NCBI RefSeq assembly: GCF_018304825.1
Contig: NZ_CP072648.1
Coordinates: forward strand, 107,501 to 171,500
DNA from: Chloracidobacterium validum
GTDB taxonomy: Bacteria > Acidobacteriota > Blastocatellia > Chloracidobacteriales > Chloracidobacteriaceae
Direction: 5' to 3'
Length of the DNA: 64,000 nt
Shown here one piece after another: positions 45,164-54,083 of the stretch. Each line of letters begins with the position of its first letter. Within the stretch, counting starts at the first letter, position 1. The notes beneath the pieces are model-generated. The model was not told where the DNA came from, searched no databases, and worked only from the letters and a program-made list of their open reading frames with translations. The translations under genes and the position numbers were made by a program.

Positions 45164-46852
45164 ATGCGCGAAAATGTTCTCCAACGGGCCATTGTCATTC
45201 TGGTTGTGACGTTAGGGTGTTTGTATGTCACGCTGATTGGCTGGCGTTCCCCACGCCTCGATGACTTCAAGTCGTTTGATCAAATCAAACAGAACCTTGC
45301 GAACAACATCAAACTAGGTTTGGACCTCAAGGGCGGTTCCCATCTTGTGATGCAGGTGATGGTGGATGAGGCGCTCAAAAAACTAACGGATGACAATGCC
45401 GAGAAAGCCAAGAACCTTCTGGAGGGCATCGGCATCTCGGTCAAGGAAACCAAGACCCTCTCTCCGACTCAGCTTGCCATCACGGTGGCGGACGCCGGGC
45501 GCATTGGTGAGGCGCGTGACAAAGTACTGGAAGATTTTGGAAAGTCGGAGTGGGTCGCCACCCTGAGTGGCGATACCGTGACATTCTCGCTCGTTGAGCG
45601 GGTTGCCCAGGAGTATCGGCAGCGGGCGGTCGAGCAAGCCATGCTCATCATCGAGAACCGCATCAACGCTTTTGGCGTGGCCGAGCCGACGCTCCAGCGG
45701 TATGGTGGCGAGCAAAATCACCAAATCTTGCTCCAGTTACCTGGTGTGGATGATCCAGAGCGCGTCAAGAAGACCCTTGTTCTGGAGTCGAACTTGGAGT
45801 TGCGTCCGGTGGATGGCACATACCGGACATACGCGACGCTCGAAGAGGCGCGCCTGGCCGTGGGTGGCCGGACCGATGTTGAAGCTTTGCCGCTGGATGA
45901 GCGCGATGACGATGAAATGCTGGATGAGGAAGGCAATCCGGTCGCACAGCGTAAGTCGCGACCCAAGGCGGATGCGCCAACGCAGTATTTGCTCGTCCTG
46001 AAAACGCCAATCATCGTTGGGCGTGACCTGCGTGATGCGTTTGCTTCGTCAGGCAGTTTGGACGGTGAGGGCGACTACCGCATTGTCTTCAAGCTCAAAG
46101 ATGAAGGAGCGAAAAAGTTTGCAGACTGGACCGGTCAAAACATTGGCAAAGGTTTGGCGATTGTTCTGAACGGTCGGGTTAAGTCAGCCCCAACCATTCG
46201 TGGTCAAATCCGGGAAACCGGTGAGATAACCGGGAACTTCACCAAGGCTTCAGCCGAGGACCTCGCCCTGGTGTTGCGCTCCGGTGCACTGCCGGCACGG
46301 ATTGTTTACTTGGAAGAGCGAACGGTTGGCCCGTCCCTGGGGGCGGACTCGATTCGGCAGGGCGTGGCGGCGTCAATCGCCGGACTGATTTTCATCATGG
46401 TCTTTATGGTCGTGTACTACCGGTTGTCGGGCGTCAACGCCATCATTTCCCTTATTCTCAACTTGGTGATGTTGTTGGCGGTGATGGTGATGTTTGGTGC
46501 GGTGCTCACGCTCCCTGGCATTGCCGGCGTCATCCTCACGATTGGCATGGCGGTGGATTCGAATGTGCTTATCTTCGAGCGGATTCGTGAGGAACTACGG
46601 TTGGATAAACCAGTTCTCACTGCCGTTGAGCTGGGTTTCGACAAAGCGTTTGTGACCATTCTGGATACGCATGTCACAACGGTTGTGTCGTCATTGATTC
46701 TGTTTGTTTTCGGTACGGGACCGATTCGGGGTTTCGCCGTCACACTCTTAGCCGGGCTGTTGGCGAATATCTTCACGGCCACCTTTGTATCGAAGACGAT
46801 GTTTGGGTATGTGTTGTCGCGTTCAGAGCGTCCATCTGAGCTCAGCATCTAG
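45164..46852 (+). CDS. secD: Protein translocase subunit SecD
   Basis: A 562-residue inner-membrane protein. TM1 is at about residues 8-27. The periplasmic P1 region opens with LGLDLKGGSHLVMQV, and the conserved GYRIVFKL-type, RVKSAPTIRGQI and NGR segments follow. TM2-TM6 lie at about residues 400-550 with GVAASIAGLIFIMVFM and IGMAVDSNVLIFERIREE. With SecF it uses the proton gradient to aid late steps of Sec export. An acidic insert DERDDDEMLDEEG lies in the periplasmic part. The ATG at 45164 is preferred over the upstream frame. yajC is not adjacent. Confidence 0.96.
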   Translation: MRENVLQRAIVILVVTLGCLYVTLIGWRSPRLDDFKSFDQIKQNLANNIKLGLDLKGGSHLVMQVMVDEALKKLTDDNAEKAKNLLEGIGISVKETKTLSPTQLAITVADAGRIGEARDKVLEDFGKSEWVATLSGDTVTFSLVERVAQEYRQRAVEQAMLIIENRINAFGVAEPTLQRYGGEQNHQILLQLPGVDDPERVKKTLVLESNLELRPVDGTYRTYATLEEARLAVGGRTDVEALPLDERDDDEMLDEEGNPVAQRKSRPKADAPTQYLLVLKTPIIVGRDLRDAFASSGSLDGEGDYRIVFKLKDEGAKKFADWTGQNIGKGLAIVLNGRVKSAPTIRGQIRETGEITGNFTKASAEDLALVLRSGALPARIVYLEERTVGPSLGADSIRQGVAASIAGLIFIMVFMVVYYRLSGVNAIISLILNLVMLLAVMVMFGAVLTLPGIAGVILTIGMAVDSNVLIFERIREELRLDKPVLTAVELGFDKAFVTILDTHVTTVVSSLILFVFGTGPIRGFAVTLLAGLLANIFTATFVSKTMFGYVLSRSERPSELSI

Positions 46853-46915
46853 CGATTTCTCGGTTCTACCCGGGTGGAATGAACTTACCGGTCGGTTTCT
46901 CACTACAGCGTCATC

Positions 46916-48181
46916 ATGATTGAACTATTTCGCAATCCTAGTTACGACTTCCTTGGCAAGGCCAAGTACTTCATCATCTTTTCGGCGATCGTTCTGGTCG
47001 CTGGGTGTATCTCGATGGTGGTGCGTGGCTTCAACCTCGGCGTGGACTTCGCCGGCGGCACAAAGCTCACCGTGCGCTTCGTCTCGCCACCTGATGAGAA
47101 CCAGATTCGTGACGCCCTCCGCAAAGGCGGTTATTCGCCGGACAAAGTCGTGATTCAGCGAACGGGCAAGCAGTTGAGCCAGTCTGATCGCAATGAGGTC
47201 TTTATCAATACGCCCCAAACCGAGGCAGACGTGGATGGCGATAAGCGCAAAATCACCGAGGCGTTACAGCAGCACTATGGGACGCCGGTTCCGGCTGACA
47301 AGCTTGACCTCAACTTGGTTGGGGCGTCTACGTTGGCGGCCCGTTTGACTGAGCAAGACTTGCTAGAACTGAAGAAAACCCTGCCGCCCGGCGAAGCCGA
47401 AAAGGAATATCAGCGGTTTGCCGAGCAGGTAATTCAGCAGCGGGACGCGGCCGGCGGAACGCTGTCTGACATCAAGCGGATTTCACTTGCCAGCTTTGAT
47501 CCGAAAATGGCCGAAGCCCTCGAACAGGTCGCCGCGATCGGTAGTTTCAATGTCGTCAGCGCCGAGATTGTTGGTCCACAAGTCGGCAAAGACCTGCGCA
47601 ATCGCGCCATCATTGTAACCATCATCGCCTGCTTTGGGATGCTGCTTTTCATTGCTTTCCGGTTTGAGTGGGTTTACGGCGTAGCTGCCGTGATTGCGGT
47701 CGTTCACGATGTCCTGATTACCTTGGGACTCTTTTCGCTGTTCCAATGGGAGATTTCGTTGACGTTCATTGCGGCGATGCTGACGCTGGTCGGCTACTCG
47801 ATGAATGACACGATAGTCATCTTTGACCGAATCCGCGAACAACTCGCCCAGCGACGACGCGAGGATTTTGCGGCGGTCACCAATGACGCCATCAATCAGA
47901 CCCTCTCGCGGACGGTTATTACTTCTGGTTTGACTCTCCTCTCCGTTCTGGCCCTGGTGCTTTTCGGTGGTGAAGTGCTCAAGAGCTTCTCGTTGGCACT
48001 GCTGGTGGGCATTTTGTTTGGAACCTACTCATCCATTGCGATTGCCAGCCCGGTTCTGCTCTGGTGGAAGCGTTATTTCGAGCAGCGCCAGCCGATAGCG
48101 GCGCCGGCCGAGTCACCCTCATCCTCCGCCAGCAGCAAGAAGTCCGCCAGTCCGCGGGCAAAGTCAGCGCCGACTCGCTAA
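46916..48181 (+). CDS. secF: Protein translocase subunit SecF
   Basis: A 421-residue partner of SecD, 63 bp downstream in the same direction. TM1 is at about residues 19-37, then NLGVDFAGGTKLTVRF. The later membrane block contains GSFNVVSAEIVGPQVGKDL, DVLITLGLFSLF and TLVGYSMNDTIVIFDRIREQ. The periplasmic part is longer than in E. coli (323 residues total there). A Ser/Ala/Lys-rich C-terminal tail is unusual but common in this phylum. Confidence 0.96.
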   Translation: MIELFRNPSYDFLGKAKYFIIFSAIVLVAGCISMVVRGFNLGVDFAGGTKLTVRFVSPPDENQIRDALRKGGYSPDKVVIQRTGKQLSQSDRNEVFINTPQTEADVDGDKRKITEALQQHYGTPVPADKLDLNLVGASTLAARLTEQDLLELKKTLPPGEAEKEYQRFAEQVIQQRDAAGGTLSDIKRISLASFDPKMAEALEQVAAIGSFNVVSAEIVGPQVGKDLRNRAIIVTIIACFGMLLFIAFRFEWVYGVAAVIAVVHDVLITLGLFSLFQWEISLTFIAAMLTLVGYSMNDTIVIFDRIREQLAQRRREDFAAVTNDAINQTLSRTVITSGLTLLSVLALVLFGGEVLKSFSLALLVGILFGTYSSIAIASPVLLWWKRYFEQRQPIAAPAESPSSSASSKKSASPRAKSAPTR

Positions 48182-48697
48182 TGACAAGCCAGGGCGACTA
48201 GCCAAGCTACGAACCAGGCGGAAAATGCCTAAGCCCGCCGGAACTTTCCTACGCCACACGTGTCAAAGACATGGAGAGAACAATTCAACGTGGCCAGTCC
48301 GCCTTGCTTGTCGTGCCTGGTGGTGGGATGGGCTGGCCGCTCGATGTGGTTTTGGTCGGGAAAAGCAGTACGAGGAAATGCTTGATGTTGTGGCGTGAGA
48401 GCTGAGGAACGGAAAGTTCTTGACTTAATCCCGCACTCGAAAGTAATGTCTGGCGCACTCACTACACGCCAAAAAGCGATGTGATAGTACTGCCGACAGG
48501 TTCGCTATTTCGGTTTAGCATGTCGAGACAATTGACTGAATGCTGATGCCGAGGCAATGCTACGGGGTTGCTCACACGCCTGATATTTAGATCGTACAAT
48601 CTTCAACTATGCTTTACGGCCGACTCCGTCACTTGGGAACAAGCCGCCTGGTCACAGGGGGTATGTTTCTGGTTGCCTGTGGAAAATGAGGTAAAAC
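48182..48697. other. Intergenic region, 516 bp, upstream of tonB
   Basis: No supported gene. Candidate promoter elements for the tonB operon are weak, for example tatgct near 48606. A gaggt ribosome site for tonB is at the right end. No iron box or clear terminator was recognised. Confidence 0.5.
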
Positions 48698-49486
48698 ATG
48701 TTCGACACGATGGTTGAATCCACTTCGCAAGTCAAAGATGCTGGTCGGCGCTCGGCCTTTATGGCTGTAACTTTCGTCATCTGGGTCGTTGGCTTTACCG
48801 GCCTAGTCATTTGGCAGGTTTGGACGGCGGCGGCTGAGTTGAGCCAATCTGCCAATGATGTCACCCTGCTCGCCCCGCCACCGCCACCACCGCCGCCGCC
48901 ACCACCACCACCGGCCGCGACGACATCGGTGCCGCAGACCAAAGCGCCGGTCGTGGATGACACGTTTACGGCACCAAAGGAAGTGCCGAAGGAAATCAAG
49001 GAAATTCCCAAGCAGGCGCAACTTCGCTCACGGGTTGGTGATGCCAGCAGCAGTGATGCGGCTGGGATGGTTGGTGGTGTCCCAGGTGGTGTGCCGGGTG
49101 GTGTGCCGGGTGGTGTGCCGGGTGGTGTGCCGGGGAGCACTGGCGAGGCTGCCCCGCCACCGCCGCCAGACCCCCCGAAGGATGCTCAGGTGCCAACTGG
49201 CCCCGTACGCAAGAGTGAAGGGGTTCTCAAGGGGAATGCCATCAACCGTGTCCAACCCGATTATCCTCCGGTTGCCAAGTCGGCCCGGATTCAGGGCGCA
49301 GTGGTGGTTGAAATCGTCATAGACGAGAAGGGAAATGTCACGAGCGCACGTGCTGTGAGCGGCCCGGCCCTCCTACAGCAAGCGGCCGTCAGCGCTGCGC
49401 GCCGGTGGACATTCAAACCAACGGTTCTCAACGGTCAGCCAGTGAAAGTGGCCGGAGCGATTACATTCAACTTTGTACTCAACTAA
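48698..49486 (+). CDS. tonB: TonB family protein
   Basis: A 262-residue energy-coupling protein. It has an N-terminal TM helix (about residues 20-43), a run of 13 prolines (about 60-72), a charged segment, GGVPGGVP repeats, and a C-terminal TonB domain (INRVQPDYPPVAKSARIQG, VVVEIVIDEKGNVTSARAVSG, ARRWTFKPT). It transmits proton-motive force to outer-membrane receptors together with ExbB/ExbD. A gagg site precedes the ATG. Confidence 0.95.
   Translation: MFDTMVESTSQVKDAGRRSAFMAVTFVIWVVGFTGLVIWQVWTAAAELSQSANDVTLLAPPPPPPPPPPPPPAATTSVPQTKAPVVDDTFTAPKEVPKEIKEIPKQAQLRSRVGDASSSDAAGMVGGVPGGVPGGVPGGVPGGVPGSTGEAAPPPPPDPPKDAQVPTGPVRKSEGVLKGNAINRVQPDYPPVAKSARIQGAVVVEIVIDEKGNVTSARAVSGPALLQQAAVSAARRWTFKPTVLNGQPVKVAGAITFNFVLN
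49073..49132 (+). repeat. 12-bp tandem repeat in tonB
   Basis: Five units of ggtggtgtgccg (first one ggtggtgtccca) run from 49073 to 49132 and encode GGVP repeats in the periplasm-spanning linker. Four units are identical. Confidence 0.97.
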
Positions 49487-49662
49487 GCTGATTGAAGTTG
49501 CCGTAGAGTCTAGTAAAGATTTTTTGGCGACAAGGTCACTCTGATGAGATTGATGGAATGGAGCGGGAGGTACTTGATTGCCTCCTGCCTGCCCAGTTCG
49601 GCGAATGTAAACCCCCGGACAATATCTTCGAAGCTCTCTCTCTATCTGGAGGATGACATCTC

Positions 49663-50418
49663 ATGACGTTGCTTTTGACAAAATTCGGCTTGCTGGCAAT
49701 GCAGGCGCTCATCACGTTTGCCCAGGAAGGCGGCAAGGCCGAAACGGAAGACTTCACCTTGCTCGGCATGATTCGGAAGATGGGTCCAACGGCGCTGGCT
49801 GTTGCCATCATCTTGTTTCTCATGTCGGTCTATTCCATCGCCATCATGGTTGAGCGGTTTCTGACCTACACCCAAGCCAAGACCCAGTCCCGTGAGTTTG
49901 CGCCAAAGGTGGCGCAAGCACTGAAGAATGACCGCATTGAAGAGGCGATCAACATTGCTGATCAGCATCGCAAGAGCCACCTGGCCGTTGTCGTCAACGC
50001 TGGGTTGCAGGAGTTTCGCGCTCACCAAAATGATACCCAACTTTCAGGCGATGTCATTGAAGCTTCCAAGCGGGCCCTCCAGCGTGCAGTCGCCGTTAAG
50101 ATGGCTGAATTCAAGAAGGGGCTTTCAGGATTGGCCACAATTGGTTCAACGGCGCCCTTTGTCGGCTTGTTTGGTACGGTCATCGGTATCATCAACGCCT
50201 TCCAGGGTATGAAAGAAGCCGAAGGGGCTGGGATTGGAGCTGTGGCTGGTGGTATCTCCGAAGCCCTCATCGAAACCGCCTTTGGGTTGCTCGTGGCGGT
50301 TCCGGCTGTGTGGATGTTTAACTACTTTACCAGCAAGATTGAAGCCTACAACGTCGAGATGGAAAACTCATCGTCTGAGTTGATTGATTATTTCCTCAAG
50401 CGGCGAGGAGCGCGCTAA
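49663..50418 (+). CDS. exbB: MotA/TolQ/ExbB proton channel family protein
   Basis: A 251-residue membrane protein with three TM helices (about residues 45-66, 155-178, 195-222). It shows [40 protein letters not shown] and [21 protein letters not shown], the ExbB signatures. It follows tonB by 176 bp and has a ggagg site. It forms the proton channel with ExbD. Confidence 0.96.
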   Translation: MTLLLTKFGLLAMQALITFAQEGGKAETEDFTLLGMIRKMGPTALAVAIILFLMSVYSIAIMVERFLTYTQAKTQSREFAPKVAQALKNDRIEEAINIADQHRKSHLAVVVNAGLQEFRAHQNDTQLSGDVIEASKRALQRAVAVKMAEFKKGLSGLATIGSTAPFVGLFGTVIGIINAFQGMKEAEGAGIGAVAGGISEALIETAFGLLVAVPAVWMFNYFTSKIEAYNVEMENSSSELIDYFLKRRGAR

Positions 50419-50421
50419 GCC

Positions 50422-50853
50422 ATGGGAATGTCTGCTGGTGGTGGTGGTGGATATAACAGCGATATTAACGTGACGCCGATGGTGGATGTCATGTTGGTGC
50501 TGTTGATTATCTTCATTGTTGTGACCCCTCTGCTGTCTCAGGGTGTCAACGTCAACCTGCCGGAAAATGACAACCCGGATGAAGACCCGAATATCACCAA
50601 AGACACTTCGGTTGTGGTCTCGATTCCTGGGGCCGGACAGTACTTTGTTGGACGCGACGCTGTTCCCCGTACTGAGTTGGTTGAGCGCATCAAACGCTTG
50701 ATGCGTGAAAAAGCCAAGAAAGAAGACCATGTGGTTTACATCCGGGCGGAAAAGACAGTTCCCTATGGTGAGGTCGTCATGACGGTTGATGCCATTCGCA
50801 ATGCTGGTGTTGACCGAATTGGTCTAGTCACTGAAAAACGTAAGAAGAAGTGA
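50422..50853 (+). CDS. exbD: ExbD/TolR family biopolymer transport protein (first copy)
   Basis: A 143-residue protein starting 3 bp after exbB. The single TM helix has [20 protein letters not shown], with the proton-carrying Asp in MVDVML. The periplasmic part ends [21 protein letters not shown] gaggag site lies in the exbB end. Confidence 0.95.
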   Translation: MGMSAGGGGGYNSDINVTPMVDVMLVLLIIFIVVTPLLSQGVNVNLPENDNPDEDPNITKDTSVVVSIPGAGQYFVGRDAVPRTELVERIKRLMREKAKKEDHVVYIRAEKTVPYGEVVMTVDAIRNAGVDRIGLVTEKRKKK

Positions 50854-50927
50854 AGCACTAAAACCCTGTCGCTGCTCGGTGTGGAGATGGGGTCATTGTG
50901 CCTTGAGCCTTATGGAGGGTATGCGCC

Positions 50928-51365
50928 ATGGCTATGTCAACCGGCGGCGGACCAAGTGGTAGCGACACCAGCGGTCCACGTCCTGATGTCAATATTACGC
51001 CGCTTATAGACGTCTTGTTGGTGATGATCATTATCTTCATGGTCATCAAGCACAAGGATCCACACCGCTTTGAAAGCAAAATTCCAGAAAAACCTAAGGA
51101 GCAGCAGCAAACGCCGAGCGATACCATCTTTCCGGTACTGACGATTGATCGCCAGGGGGTCATCAAGTGGAACTCGCAAGAAAAAACTGAAGACCAACTC
51201 AAGCGCGAGCTAAAAGAGTTTATGGAGAAACGTCCATCAGACTTACGAGCTGCTTTCATCAAAGGGCCGCGGGATGTTCAGTATGAGCGCGTCATCAAAC
51301 TCATTGACATTGCAAAGGGGGCGGGCGCGGCTCCGATTGGGTTACAAATTGATAATCTCGACTGA
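50928..51365 (+). CDS. exbD: ExbD/TolR family biopolymer transport protein (second copy)
   Basis: A 145-residue paralogue 74 bp after the first exbD. The TM helix shows DVNITPLIDVLLVMIIIFMV with Asp in LIDVLL. The periplasmic part is more charged (FPVLTIDRQGVIKWN ... KLIDIAKGAGAAPIGLQ). Two divergent ExbD copies in one cluster suggest a hetero-oligomeric or dual-function motor. A ggaggg site precedes the ATG. Confidence 0.94.
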   Translation: MAMSTGGGPSGSDTSGPRPDVNITPLIDVLLVMIIIFMVIKHKDPHRFESKIPEKPKEQQQTPSDTIFPVLTIDRQGVIKWNSQEKTEDQLKRELKEFMEKRPSDLRAAFIKGPRDVQYERVIKLIDIAKGAGAAPIGLQIDNLD

Positions 51366-51376
51366 GTAACTTCACT

Positions 51377-52231
51377 ATGACAATGCCGACACAGCCTGGC
51401 TATTCACATTGGTTCACTTCAGCCCTCCGGAAAGCACTACCGCTCGGTGGTGCACTTGTTTTGTCAGTTGGGATGGCGGGGTGCAATAAACTCATTGCTA
51501 AAGATTTACTGAACCAAGGGGCGCGTGAGTACAACAAGGGGCGCTATGAAAAGGCTGAAGCAATTTTCAAAGAAGCCATGGAGCGCGATCCGGATTTCTT
51601 GCAGGCAAAACTGTTCTATGCCACGGCCATTCGCTCCCGTGTCAGTAATGAAGACGGTGAAGAGCAAATCAAGACTGCCAAAATGGCGATTGAGGCCTAC
51701 AAAGAATTGCTCAAGCCTGAGAATGAGCCACGGCTCAAGGAACGTGATCGTGACCAAACCTATGCTTTTATTGCTGACCTCTACAAAACGCTGGATGATC
51801 AAAAAAGCTATCAGGAATGGTTACAGAAGCGAGCTAACCTTCCAAATCAAAGTCCAACCACCAAGGCAGAGTGTTTATACTCAATTGGCGTGACCTATTG
51901 GAACGAGGCCACAAAGGTCTCGAAGAAATATGAAACCCAAGTTCCAGGCAAACTCCCGGAAGTCGCCAAGCCAGACAAGTGGAAGAAAGAAGATATAGAC
52001 GCCCTGATTCAGGCCGCCCAGACTGGGCTGAAGTACATCGAGCAGGCCATTGCCGCCGATCCTAAGTATGCAAACGCATATAGTTACAAGTCTCTTTTGC
52101 TCAAGGAGCAGGCCAAGGCGACTGCCGATGCGCAGCTTGTCAGCCAACTCGAAAAGGATGCGCAGCTTGCGGTCGAGAAGTTTCAGGAGCTGAACCGCGA
52201 GGCAGCCGCGGAATTATCAGGTGGTAGTTAG
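51377..52231 (+). CDS. TPR-repeat lipoprotein
   Basis: A 284-residue protein with a lipoprotein signal (lipobox MAGC, Cys36) and TPR helices (GAREYNKGRYEKAEAIFKEA, ERDPDFLQAKLFYATA; later AIAADPKYANAYSYKS). It starts 11 bp after the second exbD and closes the transport operon before a terminator. Probably a periplasmic partner of the TonB system. The ATG at 51383 (MPTQ) is an alternative start. Confidence 0.88.
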   Translation: MTMPTQPGYSHWFTSALRKALPLGGALVLSVGMAGCNKLIAKDLLNQGAREYNKGRYEKAEAIFKEAMERDPDFLQAKLFYATAIRSRVSNEDGEEQIKTAKMAIEAYKELLKPENEPRLKERDRDQTYAFIADLYKTLDDQKSYQEWLQKRANLPNQSPTTKAECLYSIGVTYWNEATKVSKKYETQVPGKLPEVAKPDKWKKEDIDALIQAAQTGLKYIEQAIAADPKYANAYSYKSLLLKEQAKATADAQLVSQLEKDAQLAVEKFQELNREAAAELSGGS

Positions 52232-52269
52232 GCACTTGCTTTGGCGCTACGTGGCGGTTTAGATCGTCG

Positions 52270-52307
52270 TTGACCGTAGCTACTACTGGCTACGGTCAAT
52301 CTTTTTC
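52270..52307 (+). terminator. Rho-independent terminator of the tonB-exb operon
   Basis: ttgaccgtagc (52270-52280) pairs with gctacggtcaa (52289-52299), a perfect 11-bp stem with an 8-nt loop, followed by tcttttt. It separates the tonB-exb-TPR operon from the E1-like gene. Confidence 0.93.
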
Positions 52308-52381
52308 CCTCATTCTCAACATTTTCTCAGCTCGCTTTTTTTCCGAATGCTCACTGGGGCCGCTTGGCTAAAGCTTCGCGT

Positions 52382-53614
52382 ATGGAATCGTTCTTTGATC
52401 GGCAAGAACGTCTCGGTTGGTGGCGGCAGGATGTGCTTCGGTCAGCTCGTATTCTGGTAGTTGGCGCTGGCGCACTGGGTAATGAAACGCTCAAAAATTT
52501 GGCGTTGCTTGGCGCACGCTGGATGCTGGTTGTTGACCACGATGACATTGCGCCTTCCAACCTCAGTCGGACTGTGTTTTTTCAGCCAACTGACATCGGC
52601 CGTCGCAAGGCGGTGGTTGCTGCGGAGCGGACGCAGGCACTTTGCCGTGAAACATCGAGCACCGTCCGTGCGCTTGATGCTGACTTCGTTTGGGATATTG
52701 GGCTGGGCGTCTTTCGGCGACTTGACCTCATCCTGGGTTGCGTGGACAACGATGAGGCGCGGCTAGCCATCAATCGCGTAGCGCGCGCGGCTGGCGTGCC
52801 ATGGATTAACGCTGGACTCTATGAGCTGACCGGGAGTGTGACTGCTTTCTCGTCGGATGAGGGGCCATGCTTTGAGTGCACGATAACACCGGATCAGGTG
52901 GCCGATGCTCAGTCGCGTTATGATTCCTGTGAGCAGGTGCGCCGCCGCTACTTGATCGAAGAACGCTTGCCGACCATTCAGGTAACATCGGCACTGACAT
53001 CGGCGCTGCAAGTTCAGGAAGCGCTCAAAGTCCTGCATGGTGAGCCGGTCGCCTTTGGGGTTCGGCTTATCTATAACGGTCAAACCCACGGTTTTCATGC
53101 CATCCAACTACCCTATGATCCACACTGTTTAGCGCATGGTCGCCTTGGGGAAGTCGTTGAGCTACCAATTGGCGTGGACGCCTCGCTGGGGCAAGCCCTA
53201 GACGTGCTCGAGGCGCAGCTTGGTAGTGGTGTGACGGTACATCTCGGTCGGCGCTACATCCGCCGCCTCGCTTGTCGTCAGTGTAGTCGCCCGCTCACGG
53301 TTGAGCGGCCGGCCCATGCCCTTTACGAGGATGAGCTGAGATGTACATATTGTTCACCCTTAGCCTCTTTGGCGACCCAGGCGACCCTCCCAAGCCACGC
53401 TGTCACCGAAGGCTATATTGAAGTCGTGACTCAATTTTCACGAGCCCGATTTGGAGATGCACCCATGACGTGCGAAGATGAAAAGCGAACGTTGCGTCAG
53501 CTTGGGTTGCCGCCGTTGCATATCATGAGTGTGGAAGATCGCCATGGGCGTAGCTGGTCGTGTGAGCTGACTGGCGATCTGGCGCTCGTCCTTGGTGACT
53601 GGGGGATGGCATGA
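52382..53614 (+). CDS. E1-like ThiF/UBA-family adenylating enzyme with extra zinc modules
   Basis: A 410-residue protein. The nucleotide-binding Rossmann fold (VVGAGALGNETLKNLALLG), DHDDIAPSNLSR and GRRKA, then the CVDNDEARLAINR segment, are the adenylation signature. The crossover region has CFEC (Cys163/166) followed by DSC (Cys183), in the place of the catalytic Cys of eukaryotic UBA3-type E1s. The helix TSALTSALQVQEALKVLHG follows. Two more CxxC pairs (Cys298/301, Cys321/324) lie toward the C-terminus, more than the usual zinc ligands. It begins a separate unit after a terminator. The ATG at 52382 is chosen; a TTG at 52364 is possible. It probably adenylates the Ubl encoded at 54084. MoeB/ThiF-type sulfur transfer is the alternative. 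Confidence 0.88.
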   Translation: MESFFDRQERLGWWRQDVLRSARILVVGAGALGNETLKNLALLGARWMLVVDHDDIAPSNLSRTVFFQPTDIGRRKAVVAAERTQALCRETSSTVRALDADFVWDIGLGVFRRLDLILGCVDNDEARLAINRVARAAGVPWINAGLYELTGSVTAFSSDEGPCFECTITPDQVADAQSRYDSCEQVRRRYLIEERLPTIQVTSALTSALQVQEALKVLHGEPVAFGVRLIYNGQTHGFHAIQLPYDPHCLAHGRLGEVVELPIGVDASLGQALDVLEAQLGSGVTVHLGRRYIRRLACRQCSRPLTVERPAHALYEDELRCTYCSPLASLATQATLPSHAVTEGYIEVVTQFSRARFGDAPMTCEDEKRTLRQLGLPPLHIMSVEDRHGRSWSCELTGDLALVLGDWGMA

Positions 53615-53727
53615 GACCACACCACCGCACTGGGCGGATGAGCCGCTAACGTACCAGTCTTTGAGCGTTTTTTTGAATATGATAAGGCAGCTTAGTCAAA
53701 TTTCGGCTGAGGAAGGGGGCGAGCTTT

Positions 53728-54048
53728 ATGGAAGGTGTGGCGGTTATGGGTTCGCTCCTATTCATGCTGATTTTGATTGTGTCTTGTGGTTTTGAATTCT
53801 ATGAGCTCTACCTAGGGCGTCGGGAGCAGGAAGAGCGCGGTCGCTCTAGTGAGAGCTTGCTGTTCCCGCGTCGCTATTATGCTGACCTGCATCGGCGTAA
53901 TTATGAAGCCCCCCTTCCACTTGATACGGGCAGCACATTTTTGGTCAAGCGCTCGGAGCGACCAGTCCGGTGCGAAGTGTGTCACCAGGATGATTGCTTT
54001 GAGATAAACACCGGACGTTGTGCCCGCTGCGACCATTACACCCTGTAA
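53728..54048 (+). CDS. Small membrane protein with C-terminal zinc ribbon
   Basis: A 106-residue protein with an N-terminal TM helix (about residues 7-29, GSLLFMLILIVSCGFEFYEL). A basic/acidic linker follows, then a zinc-ribbon C-terminus with Cys82/Cys85 and Cys98/Cys101 plus Cys90. No family is recognised. gaagggggc upstream of the ATG is a strong ribosome site. It lies between the E1-like and Ubl genes, so it may be the membrane partner or target. The 113-bp spacer before it has no gene. Confidence 0.75.
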   Translation: MEGVAVMGSLLFMLILIVSCGFEFYELYLGRREQEERGRSSESLLFPRRYYADLHRRNYEAPLPLDTGSTFLVKRSERPVRCEVCHQDDCFEINTGRCARCDHYTL

Positions 54049-54083
54049 TCTCACGTTACAAATTAGGAGTCGAGGTTGTTCCC

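Noticed and set aside
48229-48462. 77-residue minus-strand frame in the spacer before tonB
   Set aside because: No ribosome site and no recognisable pattern; considered non-coding.
49073-49132. Tandem repeat considered as a CRISPR array
   Set aside because: Units are 12 bp, contiguous, in-frame inside tonB and lack spacers.
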